Assembly: GCF_014873535.1 (NCBI RefSeq)
Contig: NZ_JADBEF010000001.1
Location: 2,108,001-2,172,000 of the forward strand
Direction: 5' to 3'
Length of the DNA stretch: 64,000 nt
Source: Nonomuraea africana
GTDB lineage: Bacteria; Actinomycetota; Actinomycetes; Streptosporangiales; Streptosporangiaceae
Part shown: positions 26,799-34,317 of the stretch, piece after piece
How positions within the stretch are numbered: the first letter of the stretch is position 1
How the letters are laid out: every line of letters starts with the position of its first letter
Made by a program: the position numbers and the translations under genes
The notes under the pieces: generated by a model
Databases searched by the model: none
What the model saw: only the letters and a program-made list of their open reading frames with translations
Told to the model about the DNA's origin: nothing

Positions 26799-28321
26799 GA
26801 GGGGGTTTCCTCCTGTGCGTGGGCAAGGTGCCGGGTGAGCAGGTCGCGCCACTCGGCGCGGGCCTGCTTGCGCGCGGCGTCGGGAAGCGCGGGCTCGAAG
26901 ACGGGGACGTCGCCGAGGCCGGCGACGACGGTGGAGAGATCCGGCCACAGCCCGGCGCGCACGCCGCCGAGGTAGGCGGCGCCGCGCAGGCTGGCGCTCT
27001 CGTTGGCGCCGGCGCGGCGCACGGGCCGGCCGATGAGGTCGGCCTGGCTCGCCATCAGCTCGTCGCTGCTGGCCAGGCCGCCGCCGCAGAACAGGTCGGT
27101 CACCGGCGCGCCCATCGCCTCCTCCACGCCGTCGAGCAGGTCGCACACCGAGTGGGCGATGCCTTCGAGCACGCCGCGGGCCAGCTCGGCCCTGGTGGTG
27201 GACAGGCTGAGGCCGGTGAGGACGCCGGTGGCCTCGGGCGACCAGACGGGGGTGCGCAGCCCGGCCAGCGCGGGCACGAAGCGCACCCGGCTGGGTCCTG
27301 GGTGCTCGCGGGCGAGCGCGGCCAGCTGGGCGGGCGACTCGAACAGCCCGAGCTCCTCGCACAACCACCGCACGGCCGAACCTGTCGTGGCGGCGTAGCC
27401 CTCCAGGCTGTACACCGCCGAGCCGCGCGAACGCCAGCCGACGAGCGTGAGCACTCCTGGCACCTGTCGCCGATGGACGGGCGGCCGGTCGCCGGCGACG
27501 GCGTCGAGGAAGGTGCCGGTGCCGTGCACGCACATGGCCTGGCCGGCCCGGTGCGCGCCGAGCGCGATCAGCGCCGCGTGCTGGTCGCCCATCACCGACA
27601 GCACGGGCAGCCGCGCGCCCAGGACCGACGGCTCGGTGACCCCGTAGTCGCCGTCCTCGTCGAGGATCTGCGGCAGCACGTCGCGCGGGCAGCCGAGGAA
27701 GTCCACCCAAGGCTCGTGCCAGCCGCCGGTGCGCAGGTCGTAGCCGCCGGCGGCGACGGCGTTGGTGGCCGACATGGCGTGCCTGGCGCCGCCGGTCAGC
27801 TTCCACACCAGCCAGGTGTCGATCGACCCGAAGGCCAGCCTGCCCGCCGCGTGCGCCCGGCGGGCCGCCGGGTTGGCGCCGATCTCCCGCGCGGCCCACA
27901 ACAACGGCGCGCGCGAGCCGACCGGCCGGCCGGTGTGCTCGATCAGGTGGGCATCCCAGTCGGGCTCCCACGCGCGCAGCCGGGCGGCGTACCGGCGGTC
28001 CTGCCACACCACGGCCGGGGTCAGCGGCTCCCCGGTGGCGGTGTCCCACAGCAGCACCGTGGCGCGCTGGGTGGCGATCGACACGCCAGTGACCTCCACG
28101 CCGTGCGCCCGCGCCCACTCCAGCGCCTCCCGGCAGACCTGGGAGGTCTTGGCCCAGATCTCCGCCGCGTCCTGCTCCACCCGCAGGTGGTCGGGGGAGT
28201 GGACGGAGATGGGCCGGTAGGCGGGCGGAGTGGCGCGGCCGTCGTCCAGGACGATGGCCGCGCGCGTGCCCGTGGTGCCCTCGTCGATGCTGAGTACGCC
28301 CCTGCGGCGGTCTGCCGTCAT
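26795..28321 (-). CDS. glpK: Glycerol kinase
   Basis: 508 residues from ATG at 28321 (MTADRRRGVLSIDEGTTGTR), overlapping the MFS stop (ATGA); the frame continues upstream without support. FGGY kinase: phosphate loop IDEGTTGTRAAIV, WKLTGGARHAMSATNA, the catalytic-base region LSVMGDQHAALIALG (aspartate as in GlpK GDQ-x-AAL), HGTGTFLDAV, and C-terminal GGGLASSDELMASQADLIGRP. Phosphorylates glycerol to glycerol-3-phosphate, which would also be the GlpP effector. The GDQHAAL and WKLTGG signatures favour glycerol over other FGGY substrates. Confidence 0.92.
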   Translation of the reverse strand: MTADRRRGVLSIDEGTTGTRAAIVLDDGRATPPAYRPISVHSPDHLRVEQDAAEIWAKTSQVCREALEWARAHGVEVTGVSIATQRATVLLWDTATGEPLTPAVVWQDRRYAARLRAWEPDWDAHLIEHTGRPVGSRAPLLWAAREIGANPAARRAHAAGRLAFGSIDTWLVWKLTGGARHAMSATNAVAAGGYDLRTGGWHEPWVDFLGCPRDVLPQILDEDGDYGVTEPSVLGARLPVLSVMGDQHAALIALGAHRAGQAMCVHGTGTFLDAVAGDRPPVHRRQVPGVLTLVGWRSRGSAVYSLEGYAATTGSAVRWLCEELGLFESPAQLAALAREHPGPSRVRFVPALAGLRTPVWSPEATGVLTGLSLSTTRAELARGVLEGIAHSVCDLLDGVEEAMGAPVTDLFCGGGLASSDELMASQADLIGRPVRRAGANESASLRGAAYLGGVRAGLWPDLSTVVAGLGDVPVFEPALPDAARKQARAEWRDLLTRHLAHAQEETPS

Positions 28322-29751
28322 CCTCGCGGCCCTCCCGTCGGCAGCGCGATGTCCTCCTGTTCCAGGTTGACCGTGACGCGAGTGGGATCCCACCTGATCG
28401 CCAGGCAGGTGAACAGGCCGACCAGCGGCACCACCGACAGCACCATGAGGCTGGCGCCCACCCCGATGCCCGCCTGCAGCTGCGGGAACAGGTACAGGCC
28501 CGCGACCGAGCCGAGGCTGCCGAGCATGCCGGTCACGCCGGTGCCCAGGGTGCGGATGTCGCTGCGGTAGGACAGCGCGGCGATCGACTTCCCGTTCGGG
28601 CCGGGTCCGGCCGAGTGGAAGAAGATGAACAGCGCCGGTAGCAGCGCGGCCAGTGCGACCGGCAGCTCCTTGAACGTGGCGCCCATCACCAGCAGCGCGG
28701 CGAACACCACCGCGTAGCCGGTCATCGAGCTGACCCGCAGCCCCAGCCGGCGGCCCGCGTAGGCCGACAGGCAGCCGCCCACGATGCCGACCGCGTTGAA
28801 GGCCATCGAGCCGAGCGTGGCCTGCTCGAACTCCCTGCCGAACAGCTCCAGGCTGATCACCGGCAGGTACCAGCCGACCGCGAAGTACTGCATGGCCTGG
28901 GTGAGCGAGATGACCGTCGACAGCACCGTTCTCGGCAGGTACGGCGCGCGAAACAGCACGCCGGCGTCGCGCATCCCGACCTGCCGGGCGGGCTCGCCCT
29001 CGGGCCCGCCCTCCTGAGGCCCTTCCTGGACGGCGAAGCCGTACATCCGGCGCAGAGCCGCGGCGGATTCGCGCAGGCGGCCCTTGGCGGCCAGCCAGGT
29101 CGGGCTCTCCACCAGGAAGGTCAGCTGGAGCAGGAACAGCGCGAGCGCGAAGGCGGCCGAGGAGGCCACGGACCAGCGCCAGATGTCGGCGCCCACGTCG
29201 AAGCGGTAGAACACCAGCGTGAGCAGCAGGTTCGTGGTGGTGGCGGTGTACCAGACGCCCTGCCAGAAGTTGAGCCTGCCCTTGAGCGCGGCCGGGGTGT
29301 ATTCGGCGAGCAGTGCCATGGCCACCGCGAAGTCGATGCCGTACGCGATGCCGACCAGGGCCCGCCCGGCGAAGACGGTCTGGAAGTCAGAGCCGGCCGC
29401 GGTCAGCAGCGCGCCGAGCGCGAACACGACCTTGGTCATGAGCAGCGGCTTGACCCGGCCGATCCGCGCGGCCAGCCAGCCGCCGAAGGGATTGGAGACG
29501 ATGGCGATGGCCGGCGCCATCGCGGTGAGCAAGCCGACCTGGGTGGGCGAGAGGCTCAGCTGCTTGACCATGGGAGACAGGCCGGCGCCCAGCGCCGCGT
29601 TGGAGTAGGCGTCGAGGAACAGACCCGCCAGGGCGAGGAACCAGATCCAGCTGGCCCTGCCGGACAGGCTCGTGAGGGTGTCGATGAGGCCGGCCGCGTC
29701 TCCGGCGTTGCGGATGCGGGTCGTACGGATGGCCACGGGGGCGTCGCTCAT
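28318..29751 (-). CDS. MFS transporter, sugar-porter-like (first gene of glp operon)
   Basis: 477 residues from ATG at 29751 with AAAGGCGG upstream; an upstream in-frame start in the leader hairpin loop is rejected. Twelve-helix MFS: FLALAGLFLDAYSNAALGAG, GGWLAARIGRVKPLL (motif A), ALVGIAYGIDFAVAMALLAE then YTPAALKGRLN (motif B-like), FLVESPTWLAAKGRLRESAA, second-half GRRLGLRVSSM. Organisation follows the sugar porter/metabolite:H+ symporter branch. As the first gene of the operon it is the likely importer of glycerol or a glycerol derivative; this actinomycete operon carries no GlpF channel. Confidence 0.88.
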   Translation of the reverse strand: MSDAPVAIRTTRIRNAGDAAGLIDTLTSLSGRASWIWFLALAGLFLDAYSNAALGAGLSPMVKQLSLSPTQVGLLTAMAPAIAIVSNPFGGWLAARIGRVKPLLMTKVVFALGALLTAAGSDFQTVFAGRALVGIAYGIDFAVAMALLAEYTPAALKGRLNFWQGVWYTATTTNLLLTLVFYRFDVGADIWRWSVASSAAFALALFLLQLTFLVESPTWLAAKGRLRESAAALRRMYGFAVQEGPQEGGPEGEPARQVGMRDAGVLFRAPYLPRTVLSTVISLTQAMQYFAVGWYLPVISLELFGREFEQATLGSMAFNAVGIVGGCLSAYAGRRLGLRVSSMTGYAVVFAALLVMGATFKELPVALAALLPALFIFFHSAGPGPNGKSIAALSYRSDIRTLGTGVTGMLGSLGSVAGLYLFPQLQAGIGVGASLMVLSVVPLVGLFTCLAIRWDPTRVTVNLEQEDIALPTGGPRG

Positions 29752-29805
29752 GCCCAGCCGCCTTTCGGGGGGTTTCAGGTCCCTTGCCAGCGGTCCGGGA
29801 ATGAC

Positions 29806-29850
29806 AAAAGCACAGACGAAGACCACTGACAGGGATGTCTTCGTCTGTGC
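29806..29850 (-). terminator. Leader terminator/antiterminator hairpin of the glp operon
   Basis: GCACAGACGAAGAC and its exact reverse complement lie at 29810-29823 and 29837-29850 with a 13-nt loop. On the minus (transcribed) strand TTTT follows directly (29806-29809). This is a textbook intrinsic terminator inside the leader, 55 nt before the first gene. A competing stem is possible: leader GACAGG (plus 29850-29855) with loop CCTGTC (29828-29833). Likely the GlpP target. Confidence 0.85.
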
Positions 29851-29865
29851 CTGTCGATTGACGGG

Positions 29866-29895
29866 ACGTTATGCCTCGGTCGTCCGGAATGTCAA
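29866..29895 (-). promoter_or_regulatory. Promoter of the glp operon
   Basis: On the minus strand TTGACA (29890-29895) and TAACGT (29866-29871, TANNNT type) are spaced 18 bp. A start site ~7 nt further would place the leader hairpin about 10-15 nt into the transcript. Confidence 0.7.
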
Positions 29896-30036
29896 GCAAG
29901 AGCCGTTCGTCACCGCGTTGGGGTCAAGGTCACCTTGGCGTGAGGCGCCTCAGCACCGGCGGCATCATCCCCTCGGTAAGATGGTCGAGGCGCCCGATCG
30001 GCGATCTTCCCCGGGCGAGGGACACGCAGCACAAGT

Positions 30037-30134
30037 GCGTGATCCTCCGGCTGTCCTTCAGCTCCTACCGCCCTGACGACATCACCGAAGGCATGCGCCG
30101 CCTCGGCAAGGCCCTGGCCGAGGCAACGGCCTGA
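30037..30134 (+). pseudogene. Aminotransferase-like C-terminal remnant
   Basis: The plus strand ends an open frame with ILRLSFSSYRPDDITEGMRR, LGKALAEATA-stop, matching the extreme C-terminus of PLP-dependent class I/MocR-type proteins. The preceding DNA (29900-30036) is not recognisable as the rest of such a gene. A deletion scar between the glp operon promoter and the TetR gene. Confidence 0.5.
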
Positions 30135-30141
30135 TCCGGCG

Positions 30142-30720
30142 TCATGAGCGGAGGCCTGCGGTGACCGTCGTCGCGATCGCTTCGAGCACCGCGTCGTCCA
30201 CCGAGATGCGGTAGCCGGACACGGCGAAGAAGATCGGGCCGCTCACCAGCAGGTGGACCACTGCCGGGTCGGCGGGGCGGGCGAGCTCTCCCCTCGCCGT
30301 GGCGCGGTCCAGGACCGTCGCGTAGAGCTGTCGTTCGGCGGCCAAGGGGCCCTGCTGGAACTTCTCGGTCAGCTCCGAACTGCGGGACAGCTCTGCGATG
30401 ACGGCCGGTCCGATCTGGCGGGCGGCAGGGGTGTTCATCCGGGCATGGACGCGGTGGGCGATCGCCAGCAGATCACCGTGCAGTGATCCGGTATCCGCGG
30501 GGGGCGGAAGGTCGTCGTCGTGCAGGGTGGCCGCGAAGACCATCTCCACCTTCGAGGCGTACCGCCGGTAGATGGCCGCCTTGCCCACCCCGGCCCGGGC
30601 CGCGACGGCGTCGACGGTGAGCCGCTCGTAGCCCGTTTCGGCCAGCAGCTGCCGTACTGCTGCCAAGACGATGTGATCTATCCGACTGTCGCGAGGCCGC
30701 CCTTGCCGGTTCACTGGCAT
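30142..30720 (-). CDS. TetR family transcriptional regulator
   Basis: 192 residues from ATG at 30720. N-terminal HTH: LAETGYERLTVDAVAARAGV, GKAAIYRRYASKVEMVFAA (residues ~25-65); the remainder is an effector domain with TetR_C_16-like helices. A near-perfect 36-bp palindrome sits 10 nt upstream of the start, between this gene and a divergent DUF6463 gene, so autoregulation and control of that gene are expected. Confidence 0.93.
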   Translation of the reverse strand: MPVNRQGRPRDSRIDHIVLAAVRQLLAETGYERLTVDAVAARAGVGKAAIYRRYASKVEMVFAATLHDDDLPPPADTGSLHGDLLAIAHRVHARMNTPAARQIGPAVIAELSRSSELTEKFQQGPLAAERQLYATVLDRATARGELARPADPAVVHLLVSGPIFFAVSGYRISVDDAVLEAIATTVTAGLRS

Positions 30721-30729
30721 GCGAGCAGT

Positions 30730-30765
30730 ATATGGAACCGTAGTTTCGAAACTACAGTTCCATAT
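30730..30765. promoter_or_regulatory. 36-bp palindromic TetR operator
   Basis: The sequence from 30730 to 30765 is self-complementary about 30747/30748 with one mismatched pair; half-site ATATGGAAC-n-GTAGTTTC. It overlaps both divergent promoters and is 10 nt from the TetR start and 16 nt from the DUF6463 start. Confidence 0.88.
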
Positions 30766-30780
30766 CTCAGGGAGGCACCC

Positions 30781-31224
30781 ATGTCCGCACGAGCCGGCAG
30801 TCCGGCCCCAGTTCCACGACGTCGCGCCGCACGCGAGTCCGGTCTCAATCGCTGGGTCCCCTGGCTGGCGATCGGCGCGGCCGCGCTGCACTTCGTCGTC
30901 GCCTTCACGCTCGCCGACTGGAGCGGCATCGCCGGCGACGGCTTCGTCAACGCGGTCGGCGACGAGGCCGTCCCGGACAACGCCGAGCGCATGGCGACGC
31001 TCTGGTTCTTCATGGCGGGGATCGGTTTCCTGGCTTTCGGCACGTTCGCCCGCTGGGCCGTCGAGGCGACCGGTCGCATGCCCGGTCAGATCGGCGGCTA
31101 CCTGCTGCTGGCAGGGGTGCCGATGGCCATCATGCAGCCGGTGTCCGGAGGGGTGCTCTTGACCGTCATCGGCATCCTCGCCCTGATCGCCGCCAGGCAC
31201 AGCCCGTCCCCCCGTGAGCAGTGA
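30781..31224 (+). CDS. DUF6463 family four-helix membrane protein
   Basis: 147 residues from ATG at 30781 with GGGAGG upstream. Four hydrophobic helices (VPWLAIGAAALHFVVAFTLA, LWFFMAGIGFLAFGTFARWA, GGYLLLAGVPMAIMQPVSGG, VLLTVIGILALIAARH) match the DUF6463 pattern of small actinobacterial integral membrane proteins. Function unknown. It is divergent from and presumably repressed by the TetR gene through the palindrome at 30730-30765. Confidence 0.85.
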   Translation: MSARAGSPAPVPRRRAARESGLNRWVPWLAIGAAALHFVVAFTLADWSGIAGDGFVNAVGDEAVPDNAERMATLWFFMAGIGFLAFGTFARWAVEATGRMPGQIGGYLLLAGVPMAIMQPVSGGVLLTVIGILALIAARHSPSPREQ

Positions 31225-31304
31225 AGCAGGCACTCCAGAACACCACCGGACACCTTGGGGAACTCCCCGACATACCGGGAGTGACGGCCTGCCCCTCGAG
31301 CTGA

Positions 31305-32579
31305 TCAGCCGTCGGGCTCACCCACCGTACCGGGCAGGTCCCTCCCCAGGCGGGCGAGGGGGGACAGGGCCATGAACAGCGGAGACAGCGCCAGCGTGAC
31401 GGCGGTCAGCAACAGACTCGTGCGCAGGCCCAGCGCGCCGGCCAGACAGCCACCGAGGAGGGAGCCGAGCGGGGTCAGGCCCATGCCGACGAAGTTGATC
31501 GTCGCGACGACTCGGCCCTGGATCGAGATGGGGGTGACGGCCTGGCGTACCGTCACGACAATGACGTCGACCAGCTGGCTGAAGACACCGAACAGGAAGT
31601 TGACCGCCATGAGCGCGGCGATCGTGCCGGTGGAGGAGCCGCGCAGCGCGGGGACGCCCAGCATCACGCCATCGGCGAGGACCGCGGCGGACACGAGCAC
31701 GACGCCGTAGCCGTACCGCTTCGGCAGCCTGGCCGACAGCAGCGAGCCCACCAGCGCACCCGGGCCCATCGCCGCCAGCACGAGCCCGACCGCGGCGCCC
31801 GACAGGTGCAGCGTGCGCGGCAGGAAGAGCAGGTAGACCGTCATCAGGGCGGCGAAGGAGAACTGGAACAGGGCCGAGGAGATCCCCACCGCGCGCAACA
31901 AGGCGTCGCGGACGATGAGGCGCAGACCCTGGCGGATCTGCCGCCCCACGCGGGCCTGCCGTACGGCGGGTGCGGGCATCGGCTCGGGACGGCGGATCCG
32001 CCGGATCGACAGGAAGGACAGGGTGAAGAAGAACGCGCTCGCCACGATGGCGACCGGCGCGGTGAGGAGCGACACCAGCGCGCCGCCGAGCGCGGGGCCG
32101 GCGATCTGCGCGGCGGATCTGCTGCCTTCGAGCGCGCTGTTGCCCTGGGCGAGCCGGCCGCGGCTCACCAGCCGGACGAGGGAGGTCTGGTAGGCCACGT
32201 CGAAGTACACGGTGAGAGCGCCGACGAGGAAGGCGACCAGGACGAGCAGCGGAATGTCGAGGATGCCGAGGAGGTAGGCGACGGGGACGACGGCCAGCAC
32301 CACGGTCCGCCCGAAGTCGGCCAGCACCATCACGTTGCGGGAGCGCCGGCGGTCCACCCAGGCGCCGACGAAGAGCGAGAGCAGCAGGATCGGCGCCTGC
32401 TGGACGGCGCGCAGGACGCCGATCTGCTGGGTGTCGGCGCTGAGCGCGACCACGGCGATGAGCGGCAGGATGACCTGGCCGGCCTGCGCCCCCAGGTGGG
32501 AGGCGGTCTGGCCGATCCAGAGCCGGCGGAAGTCAGCGTCCCGCCACAGGCTCGGCGGCGGCGGGTCGGAGGCCTTCAT
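31305..32579 (-). CDS. MFS transporter, macrolide-efflux-like
   Basis: 424 residues. MFS_3/MefA-like organisation: LWIGQTASHLGAQAGQVILP, LLSLFVGAWVDRRRSRNVMV (motif A), GSRSAAQIAGPALGGALVSL (motif C of antiporters), second half FVGMGLTPLGSLLGGCLAGA. Probable drug or metabolite exporter driven by protons. No regulator adjoins it directly; the MarR at 32944 is on the same strand 364 nt away. Confidence 0.88.
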   Translation of the reverse strand: MKASDPPPPSLWRDADFRRLWIGQTASHLGAQAGQVILPLIAVVALSADTQQIGVLRAVQQAPILLLSLFVGAWVDRRRSRNVMVLADFGRTVVLAVVPVAYLLGILDIPLLVLVAFLVGALTVYFDVAYQTSLVRLVSRGRLAQGNSALEGSRSAAQIAGPALGGALVSLLTAPVAIVASAFFFTLSFLSIRRIRRPEPMPAPAVRQARVGRQIRQGLRLIVRDALLRAVGISSALFQFSFAALMTVYLLFLPRTLHLSGAAVGLVLAAMGPGALVGSLLSARLPKRYGYGVVLVSAAVLADGVMLGVPALRGSSTGTIAALMAVNFLFGVFSQLVDVIVVTVRQAVTPISIQGRVVATINFVGMGLTPLGSLLGGCLAGALGLRTSLLLTAVTLALSPLFMALSPLARLGRDLPGTVGEPDG

Positions 32580-32943
32580 CGACGGCCTGGCACTGGTGGG
32601 CGCGCGAGCACGGCAGGAGAGACGAACGGCACAGGGAGTCCTTGAGTCGCTGAGAGGATGCCCGTCCGGGCAGGGGAAGGTGCGCTGTGCCGCAGTTCGG
32701 ATGCAGCACGCGGTGACAGGTCAGGAGTGACCTAGAACGTCAGCGCGTGCTCGGTTGGCCGGGCATCTCAGCTCCTCAGGAGTCATGTGCTGTCCGAAGA
32801 CTAACCGTCGGCCAGCGATCGCGAAAAGGAATAAAGCCGTCGCCCAGTCGGTGCGTTCGGCGAGGAAGCGCCCGCCAGATTCGCCACGACGCGGGCCGAG
32901 CTGCCCGGCAGGCTGCCGACCGGCGGCCACACGGTCAGTGCGG
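32580..32943. other. Intergenic stretch, no recognisable gene
   Basis: 364 nt between the MarR stop and the MFS start. Short minus frames show GC-biased codons but no recognisable family. An AT-rich patch at 32828-32840 is the only compositional feature. Confidence 0.5.
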
Positions 32944-33420
32944 TCAAGCATCCACGTCGACGTTGTCGAGGAGTCTAAGGAGGCGCGAGAGGACGCGGAT
33001 GCAGGCGGTGATCTCGGCGTCGGTCAGGTCGCCGCCGATCTGGCGTAGCACCGCGCGCTCGCGATCGACCACGGCGGCGATGGCGGCTCGGCCCTGCTCG
33101 GTCAACCGGATGAGCGAAGACCTCTTGTGCGCCGGGTTGGGGACGAACTCCACCAGGTGCCGCTCTGCCGCCTCGTTGATCATGCGCTGGACGAACTGGC
33201 GGCTCAACGCCTGGGCCCGGCCCATCTGAGGGACGGTCATGTCCCCGTGCTCGCGGAGCATGACGAGCACGGCGCGGACCCCGACCGACAGCCCCTCGAT
33301 GGGCGCGTCCTGCTCCACCTTGCGCTGGGCGCGCCGGTACAGCGGTCCCACCAGGTCGAACACCTCGGTGAGCCGGTCGGTCAGCGCTTCGGGCACCGGG
33401 CCACGGTCTGTCTCGGTCAC
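32944..33420 (-). CDS. MarR family transcriptional regulator
   Basis: 158 residues from GTG/ATG region at 33420 (MTETDRGPVPEALTDRLTEV). Winged-helix core: VLVMLREHGDMTVPQMGRAQ, ALSRQFVQRMINEAAERHLV, NPAHKRSSLIRLTEQGRAAI (wing). Divergent from an alpha/beta hydrolase. Two matching inverted-repeat operators lie in the 57-nt gap, the second overlapping the hydrolase start codon. Confidence 0.93.
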   Translation of the reverse strand: MTETDRGPVPEALTDRLTEVFDLVGPLYRRAQRKVEQDAPIEGLSVGVRAVLVMLREHGDMTVPQMGRAQALSRQFVQRMINEAAERHLVEFVPNPAHKRSSLIRLTEQGRAAIAAVVDRERAVLRQIGGDLTDAEITACIRVLSRLLRLLDNVDVDA

Positions 33421-33429
33421 CTCACCATG

Positions 33430-33479
33430 ATGACACCTGAGTTGCCATCTTGGGCCAATAATGACACCTTAGTTGTCAT
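33430..33479. promoter_or_regulatory. Twin MarR operators
   Basis: ATGACACCTGAGTTGCCAT (33430-33448) and ATGACACCTTAGTTGTCAT (33461-33479) share 17 of 19 bases and have ATGACA-7-TGTCAT arms, exact in the second. They start 31 nt apart, about three helical turns. The second spans the hydrolase ATG at 33478. Confidence 0.85.
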
Positions 33480-34254
33480 GAAAGATCTGTTCTGGCTCGA
33501 CACGGGCACCGGCCGACCTCTCGTCCTGCTGCACGGCGGCTTCCTGGATCACCACATGTGGGACGACCAGATCCCGGCCTTCGCCTCGCGATACCGCGTC
33601 ATCGCGCCCGACGCCCGCGGGCACGGCCGCTCCGCCAACGCCACCGAGCCGTACCGGCTCACCGACGACCTCGCCGCGCTGCTGCGCCACCTGGACACCG
33701 GCCCCGCGATCCTGGTGGGCGTCTCCATGGGCGCGAGCACGGCGGTCGACACCGCGCTGGAGCATCCGGAACTGGTCAGCGCGGTGGTGGTCACCGGCGC
33801 GGGCACCAGCGAGCCGTACTACACCGACCCCTGGACCAACCAGGTCTGGGCCACCTGGCACGCGGCGATGGCCGCCGGGGACCTGGACGCCTCGGTCGAG
33901 GCGTTCACGCTCTTCACCGCGGGCCCGCACCGCACCCTCGACGATCTCGATCCGGAGGTGGTCAGCCGCGAGCGCCAGATGGCCAGGGGCACCATGTCCA
34001 AGCACACCAGGGACGAACCCAACCTGCTCGTCCCGGTGAGCGACACCTGGGAGCGCGTCGCCACGATCGACGTTCCTGTGCTCGCCATCAACGGCGCCGT
34101 CGATTCACCCGACCACATCGGCATGGCCGAACGCCTCACCCGCACCGTCGCCGACGGCCGTGCGGTCTCGATCGACGGGACCGCCCACTACCCCAACATG
34201 GAGCGTCCGGACGTCTACAACAAGATCCTCGAAGACTTCCTGAACACCTTGTGA
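33478..34254 (+). CDS. Alpha/beta hydrolase
   Basis: 258 residues from ATG at 33478, which lies within the second MarR operator. HGG oxyanion motif LLHGGFLDHHMW (19-30), nucleophile elbow GVSMGAS with serine near 82, acid aspartate around NGAVDSPDH and catalytic histidine in GTAHYPNMERP. Substrate unknown; typical soluble esterase or C-C hydrolase. No SD is evident, so expression may be leaderless from a promoter inside the operator region. MarR-linked hydrolases often process the inducing compound. Confidence 0.92.
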   Translation: MKDLFWLDTGTGRPLVLLHGGFLDHHMWDDQIPAFASRYRVIAPDARGHGRSANATEPYRLTDDLAALLRHLDTGPAILVGVSMGASTAVDTALEHPELVSAVVVTGAGTSEPYYTDPWTNQVWATWHAAMAAGDLDASVEAFTLFTAGPHRTLDDLDPEVVSRERQMARGTMSKHTRDEPNLLVPVSDTWERVATIDVPVLAINGAVDSPDHIGMAERLTRTVADGRAVSIDGTAHYPNMERPDVYNKILEDFLNTL

Positions 34255-34273
34255 CCAGCCACCGAGCGTGACC

Positions 34274-34310
34274 TCGGCGGCCAGACGACATCCTGCGAAC
34301 TGGCCGCCGA
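34274..34310. terminator. Bidirectional hairpin between convergent genes
   Basis: TCGGCGGCCAG (34274-34284) and CTGGCCGCCGA (34300-34310) form a perfect 11-bp stem with a 15-nt loop between the convergent hydrolase and ABC permease genes. A second complement GACCTCGGC/GCCGAGGTC could refold it. Confidence 0.7.
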
Positions 34311-34317
34311 GCCGAGG

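Noticed and set aside
25368..26975. Long plus frames opposite glpD, glpK and the FAD oxidase
   Set aside because: Antisense shadows of clear family proteins, no start signals or similarity.
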